Shown: positions 16,361-26,039, counted from the stretch's first letter. The stretch is 64,000 nucleotides of DNA from Curtobacterium sp. Leaf183 (GCF_001424385.1 NZ_LMPO01000008.1:606567-670566), one strand, 5' to 3'. Notes: generated by a model not told the origin, from the sequence alone. Program-made: numbers and translations.

Positions 16361-18237
16361 ACCCCGAGCTGCTCCGCGACCTCGAGCCAGCGCTCCTCGA
16401 GCTGCTCGATCTCCACCTCGAGTTCCGCGAGTTTCGTCTGCAGTTCCCCGAGCCCGGCGTAGTCGGACTGGTCGTGCCCGGCGAACAGGTCGAGCAGCGT
16501 CTGTCGGTCGGCCCCGATGCGTGCGATCCGGCGGTCGAGGGCCGACATCTCCTTCTCGGCGGTGCGACGCTCGGCACCCGTCAGGCCGGATCCGCCGGCC
16601 GCAGCCGACCCGCCGGACGCACCCGCGGTTCCGGAGCCGCCCGCAGCACCGGCCGAGCCGGTCCCGCCAGCGGTGTCGGGCCTCCCGGCCGTCGCGGCGG
16701 CAGCCGCTGAAGCGGTCCCGCCACCGGTCCCGGCTGCACGCAGCCGCATGTACTCGTCGACCCCGCCCGGCAGGTGACGGAGGTGCCCGCCGAGCACGGC
16801 GTACTGCTGGTCGGTGACGCGCTCGAGCAGGTACCGGTCGTGGCTCACGACGAGCAGGGTGCCCGGCCAGGTGTCGAGGAGGTCCTCCAGGGCGGCGAGC
16901 ATGTCGGTGTCGAGGTCGTTGGTGGGCTCGTCGAGGATCAGCAGGTTCGGCTCGTCGAGCAGGATGAGCATGAGCTGCAGCCGGCGCTTCTGGCCGCCGG
17001 ACAGGTCCTTGACGGGCGTGGAGAGCTGCTCGGAGGTGAAGCCCAGGCGCTCCAGCAGCTGCGAGGGCGTCATCTCCTTGCCGTCGGCGACGTAGCTCGT
17101 CTTCTTGCGGGCGACGACCTCGCGCACGCGGTCGCCCGCGTACTGCGCCAGGTCGGCGAGCTGCTGGTCGAGGACCGCGACCTGCACGGTCTTGCCCGTC
17201 TTGACGCGGCCGCTGGTGGGCTGCAGGCGTCCCGCGATCAGCGAGAGCAGCGTCGACTTGCCCGCGCCGTTGGGACCGAGGATGCCGGTGCGCTCCCCCG
17301 GCGCGATGCGCCACTCGATGCTGCGGATGGTCGGCTCGTCGGCACCGGGGTAGGTGACGCCGACGTCGAGCAGGTCCACGACGTCCTTGCCGAGCCGCGC
17401 CGTGGCGGTCTTCGACAGCGCGACGGTGTCGCGGAGTGGGGGGACGTCGTCGATGAGCGCGTTGGCCGCGTCGATGCGGAACTTCGGCTTGCTGGTGCGG
17501 GCCGGGGCGCCGCGGCGGAGCCACGCGAGCTCCTTGCGCGCCAGGTTCTGCCGGCGCTGCTCGCTCGCCGCGGCCTGCCGGTCACGCTCGACGCGCTGCA
17601 GGATGTAGGCCGCGTAGCCGCCCTCGAAGGGCTCGACGATGCCGTCGTGCACCTCCCACGTGTCGGTCGACACGGCGTCCAGGAACCACCGGTCGTGCGT
17701 CACGACGACGAGGCCGCCCTGGTTCGCCGGCCAGCGGCGGTTGACGTGCTCGGCCAGCCACTGGATGCCCTCGACGTCGAGGTGGTTGGTCGGCTCGTCG
17801 AGGAACAAGACGTCCCAGTCGCCGACGAGCAGCCGCGCGAGCGTCACGCGCCGCCGCTGCCCACCGGACAGGTCGTCGACGAGTTCGTCCCACGGGATGT
17901 CGGACACGAGTCCGCCGATCACGTCACGGATCTTCGGGTCGCCAGCCCACTCGTGCTCCTCGCGGTCGCCGACGACGACCGCGCCGACGGTCTGGCCCGC
18001 GGGGAGGGCGTCGCGCTGGTCGAGGACGCCGACGGTCACGCTGCGGCGGTGCGTCACGCGGCCGGTGTCGGGCTCGAGCCGCTTGGACAGGAGGCTCAGG
18101 AGGGTCGACTTGCCGTCACCGTTCCGGCCGACGACGCCGATGCGATCGCCCTCGTCGATGCCGATGGTGACGCTGTCGAAGACGGTGCGGGTGGGGAACT
18201 CGAGATGCAGGTTCTCGGCGCCGAGGAGATGTGCCAC
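16357..18237 (-). CDS. Uup-like ABC-F ATPase (626 aa)
   Basis: Two ABC domains in one chain without membrane spans: Walker A GRNGDGKS and GPNGAGKS, signatures LSGGQRRR and LSGGQKRR, Walker B with LFLDEPTNHLD and LILDEPTNDLD. ABC-F proteins act on the ribosome; the Uup branch carries a C-terminal coiled coil, present here (last ~70 residues, EKEMSALDRRIARI to LEERWLEVAEQ) after a Gly/Ala/Thr-rich linker of ~50 residues that is unusually long. Likely role is translation quality control or DNA-linked genome stability as for Uup; an antibiotic-protection role cannot be excluded. ATG 18237. Confidence 0.88.
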   Translation of the reverse strand: MAHLLGAENLHLEFPTRTVFDSVTIGIDEGDRIGVVGRNGDGKSTLLSLLSKRLEPDTGRVTHRRSVTVGVLDQRDALPAGQTVGAVVVGDREEHEWAGDPKIRDVIGGLVSDIPWDELVDDLSGGQRRRVTLARLLVGDWDVLFLDEPTNHLDVEGIQWLAEHVNRRWPANQGGLVVVTHDRWFLDAVSTDTWEVHDGIVEPFEGGYAAYILQRVERDRQAAASEQRRQNLARKELAWLRRGAPARTSKPKFRIDAANALIDDVPPLRDTVALSKTATARLGKDVVDLLDVGVTYPGADEPTIRSIEWRIAPGERTGILGPNGAGKSTLLSLIAGRLQPTSGRVKTGKTVQVAVLDQQLADLAQYAGDRVREVVARKKTSYVADGKEMTPSQLLERLGFTSEQLSTPVKDLSGGQKRRLQLMLILLDEPNLLILDEPTNDLDTDMLAALEDLLDTWPGTLLVVSHDRYLLERVTDQQYAVLGGHLRHLPGGVDEYMRLRAAGTGGGTASAAAAATAGRPDTAGGTGSAGAAGGSGTAGASGGSAAAGGSGLTGAERRTAEKEMSALDRRIARIGADRQTLLDLFAGHDQSDYAGLGELQTKLAELEVEIEQLEERWLEVAEQLGV

Positions 18238-18317
18238 CCGTCAAGGGTAGGCGGCGCGCGGGCGTGCGCGGTGCGGGCGGGTGCGGGAGGGGCTGCGCGG
18301 GGCGGGCTGCGGGGCCG

Positions 18318-18459
18318 CCTCGCACCGTGCGAGGTCAGCGGCCGGTGCGAGGTTCGCGGCGTGGTGCGGCGCTGTTTCCTCGCACGACACGATCAACGTC
18401 GCACGGGCCGCGAACCTTGCACCGTGCGACACCGCGAACCTCGCACCGTGCGAGGTTCG
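18318..18459. repeat. intergenic cluster of CGCACCGTGCG palindromes
   Basis: The gap between the ABC-F gene and its convergent-side neighbour holds a 17-bp perfect palindrome centred on CGCACCGTGCG (18318-18334), a degenerate copy (TTGCACCGTGCGA, ~18415-18428) and a 25-bp perfect palindrome with 12-base arms (18435-18459). Half-sites GTGCGAGGTTCG also occur singly (~18344). The last one lies just beyond the stop of the gene at 18473 and may work as its terminator; the repeated core suggests a REP-like or protein-binding element. Confidence 0.7.
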
Positions 18460-18472
18460 AACCAAGCGCGGA

Positions 18473-18868
18473 TCAGTTCGCCGGGGCCGCGTCGGACTCC
18501 CCCGCGGTGTCCTGCGCTCGCTCGAGTCGGGCCTTCGCCTGCCAGAACTCGATCTCGCGGTCGAGGTCGGCGAGCTCCTGCTCGGTGGTCGTCACGCGGC
18601 GGTCGCCATGGGCCGCGCGGGCATGTCCGAGCGTGGGATGCCGGTCCTGGTCGCGGTTCGGCTCGAGGTACCGGCCGTGGTTCCGCTCACCAGGGGCCCA
18701 GTCGTGACCGACGACGAACCAGACGATGCCGCCGACGACCGGGACGAGCACGACGAGGATGACCCACGCGATCTTCGGCAGGCCGCGGATCTGGTCGTCC
18801 GTCTTGGTCAGGATGTCGATCAGGGCGAACACCGTCAGCAGCACGGTGACCACGGGCAGGACGATCAT
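18473..18868 (-). CDS. PLDc_N-domain membrane protein (131 aa)
   Basis: Two membrane spans (residues 1-20 and ~33-55) with the PLDc_N signature between them (TKTDDQIRGLPKIAWVILVV, then WFVVGHD) match the N-terminal module of cardiolipin synthases, here free of any catalytic domain. A charged helical tail follows (EQELADLDREIEFWQ), reminiscent of the SHOCT-type tails often attached to such proteins. Role unknown; stand-alone PLDc_N proteins are common and usually annotated as membrane proteins. It lies alone between the palindrome cluster and moaE. Confidence 0.8.
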   Translation of the reverse strand: MIVLPVVTVLLTVFALIDILTKTDDQIRGLPKIAWVILVVLVPVVGGIVWFVVGHDWAPGERNHGRYLEPNRDQDRHPTLGHARAAHGDRRVTTTEQELADLDREIEFWQAKARLERAQDTAGESDAAPAN

Positions 18869-18913
18869 GTCCCGGATCCTACGGCCAGGCTGTGGACCGC
18901 CGCCATGCCCGCG

Positions 18914-19354
18914 TCAGAGGGACGCGACCCACTCGTCGGAACCGTCGGTGAACTCCTGGTGCTTCCAGATCGGCGTGCGTTCCTTCACCAGGTCGATCAG
19001 CGCGGCGCACGCCGCGAACGCCTCGGCCCGGTGCGGCGAGGACACCGCTGCGGCGAGCGCGACGTCGCCCACCACGAGGTCCCCGACGCGGTGCAGGACG
19101 GCGATGCGGACCCCGGGGTGGTCGGCTGCGATCGAGCGGGCCACCTCGGCGATGACGTCACCGGCACTGGGGTGTCGTTCGTACCCGAGCGCCGTCACGC
19201 CCTTGCCGCCGTCGTGGTCGCGGACGACCCCGGCGAAGGTGACGACGGCTCCGTCCTGGTCGGTCGCCACCGCGGCGGAAACGTGCTCGACCGAGACCAC
19301 CGTGTCGACGACGTCGGCGAGCACGACCCGGTCAGCCGCCGTCAAGGCACTCAC
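18914..19354 (-). CDS. moaE: molybdopterin synthase catalytic subunit MoaE (146 aa)
   Basis: MoaE transfers sulfur from thiocarboxylated MoaD to precursor Z, forming molybdopterin. The signatures GAVVTFAGVVRDHDGGKGV, LHRVGDLVVGD and the catalytic KERTPIWKHQEF are intact. GTG 19354 is chosen because it overlaps the Mog stop (GTGA), as do the other joints of this operon. Length is normal (~145). It is the last gene of moeA-moaC-mog-moaE; its partner MoaD and the radical-SAM MoaA are not in the window. Confidence 0.95.
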   Translation of the reverse strand: MSALTAADRVVLADVVDTVVSVEHVSAAVATDQDGAVVTFAGVVRDHDGGKGVTALGYERHPSAGDVIAEVARSIAADHPGVRIAVLHRVGDLVVGDVALAAAVSSPHRAEAFAACAALIDLVKERTPIWKHQEFTDGSDEWVASL

Positions 19355-19863
19355 GAGTGGCTCCGACGTGCGTGACCCTCGCCGTGCACCTGGGCCAGCA
19401 CGTGGTCGAGCAGCCCGTCGAGCACGGCGAGCCCGTCGGCGACGCCCCCGCGCGACCCGGGCAACGTCACGACGAGGGCCCCGGTCGAGGCGATGCCCGC
19501 GACACCGCGGCTGAGCAGGGCGGTCGGTCCGGCACCGGCGAGGCCGCGTCGACGGACCTCTTCGAGCACACCGGGCAGCTCGAGGTCGAGCAGCGGGGCG
19601 ACGGCTTCGGGGGTGCGGTCGGTCGGGGTGACTCCGGTGCCGCCGGTCGTGATAACCACGCGGGCGTCGGCGAGCAGTCCGGCGGTGACGGTCGCCGCGA
19701 CGGGACCGCCGTCGGGCACGATGACCGGCTCGTCGACGGTGAAGTCGTGCGCACGGAGCCACGCAGCGATCGTGGGGCCGGTGGTGTCGAGCGCGGGGTC
19801 GGCGGCGGCCGAGGTCGACACGACGACGACCACCCCGCGTCCCCTGGTCGGCTGCGAGGTCAT
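19351..19863 (-). CDS. mog: MogA/MoaB-type molybdopterin adenylyltransferase (170 aa)
   Basis: The MoCF-binding fold is shown by VVITTGGTGVTPTDRTPEAV and LPGSRGGVADGLAVL. MogA-type enzymes adenylate molybdopterin before molybdate insertion by MoeA. Length suits the single-domain family. ATG 19863 overlaps the moaC stop and the stop overlaps moaE, so translation is coupled on both sides. MogA and MoaB cannot be separated by eye. Confidence 0.92.
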   Translation of the reverse strand: MTSQPTRGRGVVVVVSTSAAADPALDTTGPTIAAWLRAHDFTVDEPVIVPDGGPVAATVTAGLLADARVVITTGGTGVTPTDRTPEAVAPLLDLELPGVLEEVRRRGLAGAGPTALLSRGVAGIASTGALVVTLPGSRGGVADGLAVLDGLLDHVLAQVHGEGHARRSHS

Positions 19864-20372
19864 CGTGCGCTCCAGTCCCCGGACCGGCCGCCGTGCTTCT
19901 CGAGCACCCGGACGTCCGTGATCGTGGCCGTGCGGTCGACGGCCTTCACCATGTCGTACACGGTCAGCGCGCCGACGCTCGCGCCGGTGAGGGCTTCCAT
20001 CTCGACGCCGGTGCGCGACGTCGTGCGTACCGAGACCTCGACGACGACCCGGTCGTCGGCGCCGGTGATGTCCACCTGCACGCCGGCGATGGGGAGCGGG
20101 TGGCAGAGCGGCACCAGGTCCGAGGTCTTCTTCACCGCCATGATCGCCGCGATCCGGGCCGTGCCGATGACCTCGCCCTTGGGCAGCGAGCCGTCGAGGA
20201 TCCGTGCGACCACGTCCGGACGGGTCACCAGGGTGGCGGTGGCGGTGGCGGACCGGGCGGTGACGTCCTTGTCGGAGACGTCGACCATGTGGGCGCTGCC
20301 GTCGGCGCGGACGTGGGAGAGCTCGGTCTGTGGCTGCTCGGTCGTCGACAGCGGGGCGGGGTCGTCGGTCAT
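19860..20372 (-). CDS. moaC: cyclic pyranopterin monophosphate synthase MoaC (170 aa)
   Basis: MoaC converts 3',8-cyclo-GTP (the MoaA product) to cyclic pyranopterin monophosphate. The N-terminal AHMVDVSDKDVTARSATA, the KKTSDLVPLCHPLPI block with the active-site lysine, and GVEMEALTGASVGALTVYDM are all present. The first ~20 residues are an extra, poorly conserved leader. It overlaps moeA (upstream) and mog (downstream) by four bases each. Confidence 0.96.
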   Translation of the reverse strand: MTDDPAPLSTTEQPQTELSHVRADGSAHMVDVSDKDVTARSATATATLVTRPDVVARILDGSLPKGEVIGTARIAAIMAVKKTSDLVPLCHPLPIAGVQVDITGADDRVVVEVSVRTTSRTGVEMEALTGASVGALTVYDMVKAVDRTATITDVRVLEKHGGRSGDWSAR

Positions 20373-21628
20373 CTCAGGCTCCAGACAGTCAGGGGGTCAC
20401 CGGGTGCGACGGCGGCGGTGCCGACCGGCACGTGTACCAGGTGTGTGGCGTCGGCGTAGTGGGCCAGCAGGTGCGAGGACGGGCCCCCGACGAAGTGCAC
20501 GAGCCCGTCGACGACGCGACCCCGGCGGACCTGGTGCTTGCCCTCGGGCGACTCGGCGGCGGACGCAGCCGGCAGCACCTGGCTCGGACGCGACTCGTCC
20601 ATGCCGGCGGCACGGGCGAGGACGGGGCGCAGGAACACCTCGAACGAGACGAGTGCCGACACGGGGTTGCCCGGGAACGCGACGACGGGCACGGGGCGTC
20701 CGGCGAGCTGCACGGTGCCGAGCGCCTGCGGTCCGCCGGGCTGCATGGCGACCGGGGTGACGACGAGCCCGCGGGGTTCGAGGGCCTGTCGCACGACCTC
20801 GTACGCGCCGGCGCTGATGCCGCCGGTGGTCAGCACCAGATCGGCCCAGTCCCCGACGGCGTCGTCGAGGGCGGCGAGGAACCGGGCTTCGTCGTCGGGG
20901 ACGCGGACGGTGCGGGACTCGACCCCGACCTCGGCGAGTGCCGCCCGCAGCGCGATGCTGTTCGCGTCGTTGATCCCGGCACTGCCGGCAGCGCTGCCAG
21001 TACTCCCAACACCAGTCAGCTCGGACCCCGTCGACACGACGAGCACCCGCGGCCGCCGGACGAGTTCGACGCGGGAGACCCCCGCCGAGGCCAGCGCCCC
21101 GAGCACGGCGGGCGTCAGCAGCGCGCCCGCTCGGACGACGGGTGCGTCGAGCGCCAGGTCCGACCCGGTCGTCCGCACGAAGGTCCCCGCGCGCAGGTCG
21201 GCCGGCACGACGACGGTGGTCAGCGCCAGCGCGTCGGGGAAGGACCCGGGGGGCGTCGCCTCGACCGGGAACACCGCGTCGGCATCCGCCGGGATCCGTG
21301 CTCCGGTCATGATCGGAGCCGCAGCACCCACCGGCAGCGGCGCAGGCCGCACGCCCGCGGGGATCGGTGCGACGACGCGCAGCATGGCCCCGGCGTCGGC
21401 GGCCCGCACGGCGAAGCCGTCCATCTGGCTGTTGTCGAACGGCGGCAGCGGGATCGGCGAGCCGACGGCCCGTCCGAGCACGCGGTGCCCCTGCCCCGCC
21501 CCGGTGTCGGCAGCGAGGTCGTCGACGAGCCGAGCCTCCAGGTCGACGTCGGCCGGACCCGCCGACCCCGGCAACGCCGGCGCGACCAGCGCACGCACCG
21601 CGTCGCGGTGCTGGGCGATCGTTCGCAA
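20369..21628 (-). CDS. moeA: molybdopterin molybdenumtransferase MoeA (419 aa)
   Basis: MoeA inserts molybdate into adenylated molybdopterin. Diagnostic blocks are FDNSQMDGFAVRA, the MoCF loop LTTGGISAGAYEVV and FPGNPVSALVSFEVFLRP, with the C-terminal beta-barrel domain IV at the end. The TTG at 21628 is taken as start: GGAGG lies six bases upstream and conserved sequence starts directly after it, whereas the ~46 residues further upstream are nonsense-like. First gene of the minus-strand cofactor operon, divergent from the MTA phosphorylase gene across 97 bases. Confidence 0.94.
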   Translation of the reverse strand: MRTIAQHRDAVRALVAPALPGSAGPADVDLEARLVDDLAADTGAGQGHRVLGRAVGSPIPLPPFDNSQMDGFAVRAADAGAMLRVVAPIPAGVRPAPLPVGAAAPIMTGARIPADADAVFPVEATPPGSFPDALALTTVVVPADLRAGTFVRTTGSDLALDAPVVRAGALLTPAVLGALASAGVSRVELVRRPRVLVVSTGSELTGVGSTGSAAGSAGINDANSIALRAALAEVGVESRTVRVPDDEARFLAALDDAVGDWADLVLTTGGISAGAYEVVRQALEPRGLVVTPVAMQPGGPQALGTVQLAGRPVPVVAFPGNPVSALVSFEVFLRPVLARAAGMDESRPSQVLPAASAAESPEGKHQVRRGRVVDGLVHFVGGPSSHLLAHYADATHLVHVPVGTAAVAPGDPLTVWSLR

Positions 21629-21725
21629 GGGGGCCTCCGAATGGGTTCGTCGTGCAGCGCCTGGGCATCGCGCATCAGTAGCGTATCCAGCGCGCGGCAC
21701 GCGCCCACGACGATACGGAGGACCT

Positions 21726-22619
21726 GTGGAGAACGACCGACCGCAGCACGACGGAACCGCGACCATCGGTGTGATCGGGGGCTCCGGCCTCTACGAGCTG
21801 TTCGCGCCCGGCACCGCTGACGAGATCGACGTCCCCACGCCGTTCGGGGCGACCTCGTCCCCGATCACGGTCGGGACGATGGCGGGGAAGCGCGTTGCGT
21901 TCCTGACCCGGCACGGCCGCGCCCACTCCGTGGCACCGCACCGGATCAACCACCGCGCCAACCTCTGGGCACTGCGTTCCCTGGGCGTCCGCGCGATCGT
22001 CTCGTCGAGTGCGGTCGGCGGGCTGCACCCCGACTACGCGCCGGGCACCTTCGTCGTCACCGACCAGCTCATCGACCGCACGTGGGGCCGCGCCGACACG
22101 TTCTTCGAGGACCAGGTCCAGCACCTGTCCTTCGCCGACCCGTTCGACCCGGTGCTGCGGCGCGCAGCCATCGACGCCGTCGCAGCGCTCGACGTGCCGT
22201 TCCGCCCGACCGGCACCTGCGTCGTGATCCAGGGCCCCCGCTTCTCGACGCGCGCCGAGTCGGTCTGGCTGCGCGAGGCCGGCGGCCACACGATCAACAT
22301 GACGATGACGCCCGAGGTGCCCCTCGCCGCCGAGCTCGGGATCGGCACCGTGAACCTGTCCTACGTGACGGACGCCGACGCAGGCCTGGCCCCCACCGAG
22401 GACGAGGCAGCAGCGAGCACCGAGGAGCCCGTCACGCACGGCATGGTGATGGAGCGACTGGCCCGCGCGAACGAGGTCATCGTCCGCGCGATCGGGTCGA
22501 TCGTCGCCGCGGTCCCCGACGACTACGCGCCGCGCGAGCTGGTTCCCGCCGCGGCGAGCGCCACGATCCTGCAGCGCGCGAGCCAGAGTACCCAGCACGA
22601 ACAGGGTGCAGGGGCATGA
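21726..22619 (+). CDS. S-methyl-5'-thioadenosine phosphorylase / purine nucleoside phosphorylase (297 aa)
   Basis: Family 2 purine nucleoside phosphorylase: phosphate loop GGSGLYELF, RHGRAHSVAPHRINHRAN, and GGHTINMTMTPEVPLAAELG. The base-binding region reads VTDADAG; an Asp there is linked in this family to 6-aminopurines, favouring MTA or adenosine over guanosine. The GTG start at 21726 follows GGAGG. It splits methylthioadenosine to adenine and methylthioribose-1-phosphate in methionine salvage. Its stop overlaps the epimerase start by four bases, coupling it to the sugar genes that follow. Confidence 0.87.
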   Translation: MENDRPQHDGTATIGVIGGSGLYELFAPGTADEIDVPTPFGATSSPITVGTMAGKRVAFLTRHGRAHSVAPHRINHRANLWALRSLGVRAIVSSSAVGGLHPDYAPGTFVVTDQLIDRTWGRADTFFEDQVQHLSFADPFDPVLRRAAIDAVAALDVPFRPTGTCVVIQGPRFSTRAESVWLREAGGHTINMTMTPEVPLAAELGIGTVNLSYVTDADAGLAPTEDEAAASTEEPVTHGMVMERLARANEVIVRAIGSIVAAVPDDYAPRELVPAAASATILQRASQSTQHEQGAGA

Positions 22620-23686
22620 GCCGCCTGCTCGTCACGGGCGGCGCGGGCTTCATCGGCTCCGCCATCGTCCGCCGTGCCCTCGCCGACGGGCACGAGGTCC
22701 GCGTGCTCGACTCCCTGCGCGCCGACGTCCACGGCGACCCGACCGCCGTGCTCCACGAACTCGAGCACGCCGGCATCGAGGTCGTGCACGGCGACGTCCG
22801 TGACCGCGTGGCCCTCGACGCCGCACTCGACGGCATCGAGGTCGTCTGCCACCAGGCCGCCAAGGTCGGTCTCGGCGTCGACTTCCAGGACGCGCCCGAC
22901 TACGTCTCGAGCAACGACGCCGGCACCGCCCACGTGCTCGCCGCGATGGACCGCGAGGGGATCGGCCGCCTGGTCGTCGCCAGCTCGATGGTCGTCTACG
23001 GCGAGGGCGCGTACACGACCGCGTCCGGCGAAGCGACCCGCCCGCCGGCCCGCCGCCGCGAGGACCTGGACGCCGGCCGCTTCGACCCGATCGGCCCCGA
23101 CGGCCAGCCGCTCGTCCCCGGCCTGATCGACGAGTCCGCGGCGCTCGACCCGCGCAACGTCTACGCGCAGACCAAGGTCGCCCAGGAGCACCTGGCCTCG
23201 TCCTGGTCGCGTGCCACCGGCGGCCGAGCGATCGCGCTCCGCTACCACAACGTGTACGGCCCGGGCATGCCCGCGAACACGCCCTACGCGGGCGTCGCGT
23301 CGCTGTTCCGGTCCGCGATCGCGCGCGGCGAGGCGCCCCGGGTGTTCGAGGACGGTTGCCAGCGCCGTGACTTCGTGCACGTCGACGACGTCGCCGGGGC
23401 GAACCTCGCGTCGATCGGCGCGACCGGGACCATGCCCGCCGACTCGTTCCGCGCGTACAACGTCGGCTCGGGCACCGTGCACACCATCGGCGACATGGCG
23501 GGGGCGATCGCCGGGACCGTCGGCCTGGAGCCCGTCGTGACGGGCGAGTACCGGCTCGGCGACGTCCGCCACGTCACGGCGTCCTCGGCGAGGATCGCCG
23601 ACGAGCTCGGCTGGCGTGCCGAGGTCGATTTCGCGCGGGGCATGCGCGAGTTCGCGGACGCGCCGTTGCGCGCAGCGGTGCGCTGA
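22616..23686 (+). CDS. NAD-dependent epimerase/dehydratase (extended SDR, 356 aa)
   Basis: Rossmann motif GGAGFIGSAIV and catalytic YAQTK (YxxxK) with upstream SSMVVYG mark an extended SDR of the UDP-sugar epimerase/dehydratase class. RDFVHVDDVAGAN and YNVGSGTVHTI are the usual sugar-nucleotide-binding blocks. An insert near residues 135-175 (RREDLDAG to LIDESAALDP) is characteristic of a subfamily that accompanies glycosyltransferases. Translation is coupled to the phosphorylase (ATGA). A perfect hairpin follows its stop, so it likely ends a two-gene transcript. Exact substrate not deducible. Confidence 0.88.
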   Translation: MSRLLVTGGAGFIGSAIVRRALADGHEVRVLDSLRADVHGDPTAVLHELEHAGIEVVHGDVRDRVALDAALDGIEVVCHQAAKVGLGVDFQDAPDYVSSNDAGTAHVLAAMDREGIGRLVVASSMVVYGEGAYTTASGEATRPPARRREDLDAGRFDPIGPDGQPLVPGLIDESAALDPRNVYAQTKVAQEHLASSWSRATGGRAIALRYHNVYGPGMPANTPYAGVASLFRSAIARGEAPRVFEDGCQRRDFVHVDDVAGANLASIGATGTMPADSFRAYNVGSGTVHTIGDMAGAIAGTVGLEPVVTGEYRLGDVRHVTASSARIADELGWRAEVDFARGMREFADAPLRAAVR

Positions 23687-23709
23687 GACACACCACAGGG
23701 CCACCAACC

Positions 23710-23751
23710 GGACGGGAGGCTCGTGGCGGGCCCGCCACGAGCCTCCCGTCC
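23710..23751. terminator. perfect 42-bp palindromic hairpin
   Basis: Two 21-base arms, beginning GGACGGGAGG and ending CCTCCCGTCC, meet with no loop. It starts 23 bases after the epimerase stop. The same GACGGGAGG / CCTCCCGTC ends recur in hairpins at 45384 and 48152, both also at gene ends, so this is a repeated terminator type of the genome. Confidence 0.8.
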
Positions 23752-23892
23752 GTCGGGTGGTGACCCCCCGTTCGGGGTGAACCTGAACGGAAACCGGTCA
23801 GGGGGTACAGGCTCGCTGTGCATCGTCGACCGCGCTCCGGTTGCCTGGTGTGCATGGCAACGCCCTCCCGTCGAAACGATCGACCGCACCGA

Positions 23893-24671
<779 letters not shown>

Positions 24672-24675
<4 letters not shown>

Positions 24676-25322
24676 CCGCCGTCGACGACGTCACGGTGGT
24701 CGTGATCGCCAAGGAGTGCCTGCCCGGCAAGGTCAAGACCCGCCTGGCACCGGCCATCACCGCCGAGGGGGCAGCGCGCGTCGCTGCCGCCAGCCTCGAC
24801 GACACCCTGCGCACCGTGCAGGCGCTGCCCGTCACGCGCCGCGTGCTGTTCTTCGACGGCGACGTCGTCCCCGACGCGGCCGCTGGCTTCGACGTGCTGC
24901 ACCAGCCGGACGGCGGCCTCGACGAGCGACTCGGCTTCCTGTTCGACACCATGACCGGTCCCACGCTGCTGGTCGGCATGGACACCCCGCAGCTCTCGGC
25001 CGACGACGTCGCGCCGGTGCTCGAGGCCCCCGAGCGCGACGCGTGGTTCGGACCCGCCGAGGACGGTGGCTTCTGGTCGCTGTACCTCCGCGACCCCGAC
25101 GGCGCGTACCTCCGCGGCGTGCCGATGTCCCAGGACGACACCGGCGCAGTGCAGCGCGCACGCCTGGTCGACGCCGGACTCGACGTCGGCACCCTGCCCA
25201 CCCTGCTCGACGTCGACCTGATCGACGACGCCCACCGCGTCGCCCAGCTCGCACCGGACTCCGCGTTCGCCGCGGCCCTCGCCGCCAGCCCGTCCGTCCT
25301 CACCACCGGAGGCTCCCGATGA
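24672..25322 (+). CDS. DUF2064 / TIGR04282-type nucleotidyl- or glycosyltransferase-like protein (216 aa)
   Basis: The N-terminal VVIAKECLPGKVKTRLAPAI is the hallmark of the DUF2064 family, which has a CofC/MobA-like nucleotide-binding fold; VGMDTPQLSADDV and WFGPAEDGGFWSLYL complete the active-site cleft. Members usually sit beside a GT2 gene, as here, where ATG 24672 overlaps its stop by four bases. Biochemical activity of the family is not well defined; activation of a sugar or acceptor for the neighbouring glycosyltransferase is my inference. Confidence 0.85.
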
Positions 25323-25987
25323 CCGACACCACCCAGACCGCCGTCACGTTCGGCACCGGCGGCGACGAGCCCTACGCGCGCGCCCTGCGTTCGGACGGGC
25401 GCCTGCGTCTGACCGACACCGACCGCCCCGACCTCGCCATCACGATGGACGTCGGCCGGTGGAGCGCCGCGGCCGACCGCGTCGACCGCTCGCTGCTCGA
25501 CGGCGTCGACGGCCCGGTCATCGACATCGGCTGCGGCCCCGGCCGGATGCTCGTCGCCGCACGCGCACTCGGCATCCCCTCCCTCGGCGTGGACGTGTCC
25601 GCCGAGGCCGTCGCGATCGCGCAGCGCTCGGGCGGCCGCGCGGTGCAGGGCTCCGTGTTCGAGGCCGTCCCCGAGGAGGGCCGTTGGGACACCGCACTCG
25701 TCCTCGACGGCAACATCGGCATCGGCGGCGACCCCGTCGCCCTGCTCGCCCGCTGTCGCGACATCGTCCGTGTCGGCGGTCGGGTGGTCGTCGAGACCCA
25801 CACCGACCGGGCCGCGGACCGCTCGTACCAGGCGCGCGTCGTGGACGCGGACGGCCACGAGAGCGACGAGTTCCCGTGGGCCGAGGTCGGGCTCGACGCG
25901 CTGCGCCGGCACGCGCTCGCAGCCGGGCTCGAGCCGCGGGCGAGCTGGACCGCCGCCGGTCGGAGCTTCTGCGAGCTCGTCGCCTGA
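25319..25987 (+). CDS. class I SAM-dependent methyltransferase (222 aa)
   Basis: The SAM-binding motif I VIDIGCGPGRMLVAAR and following acidic residue (GVDVSAEAV) are clear; the C-terminal part (FPWAEVGLDALRRHALAAGL, FCELVA) is like small-molecule methyltransferases of this gene trio. The start ATG 25319 overlaps the DUF2064 stop by four bases. Likely modifies the product of the preceding glycosyltransferase. Substrate unknown. Confidence 0.87.
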   Translation: MTDTTQTAVTFGTGGDEPYARALRSDGRLRLTDTDRPDLAITMDVGRWSAAADRVDRSLLDGVDGPVIDIGCGPGRMLVAARALGIPSLGVDVSAEAVAIAQRSGGRAVQGSVFEAVPEEGRWDTALVLDGNIGIGGDPVALLARCRDIVRVGGRVVVETHTDRAADRSYQARVVDADGHESDEFPWAEVGLDALRRHALAAGLEPRASWTAAGRSFCELVA

Positions 25988-26009
25988 GACCAGGCGGACA
26001 CGCCGTTGT

Positions 26010-26039
26010 TTTGCATCGTGCAAGACAGCGGCGTACGGT
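26010..26039 (+). promoter_or_regulatory. candidate promoter with overlapping palindrome
   Basis: TTTGCA (26010-26015) and TACGGT (26034-26039) are spaced by 18 bases, and TTGCATCGTGCAA (26011-26023) is a perfect 5-3-5 palindrome over the -35. It precedes the small gene at 26116. The palindrome core resembles TTGCACCGTGCGA in the cluster near 18.4 kb, hinting at a shared DNA-binding protein. Confidence 0.4.

Noticed and set aside
13616-17524. Minus-strand open frame of ~1300 codons
   Set aside because: It crosses the tRNA, is antisense to marR and dacB, and shadows the ABC-F gene in another frame; the sequence is Arg/Pro nonsense.
16774-18762. Plus-strand open frame of 662 codons opposite the ABC-F gene
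   Set aside because: Antisense to a gene with complete ABC motifs; composition is mirror-like with no domain.
20538-21725. Upstream extension of the MTA phosphorylase frame by ~400 codons
   Set aside because: The extension is antisense to moeA; GTG 21726 has GGAGG and starts conserved sequence.
23752-23892. Possible molybdenum-cofactor riboswitch ahead of the glycosyltransferase gene
   Set aside because: I could not find the paired stems or conserved loops of a Moco element; only generic GC-rich sequence is visible.
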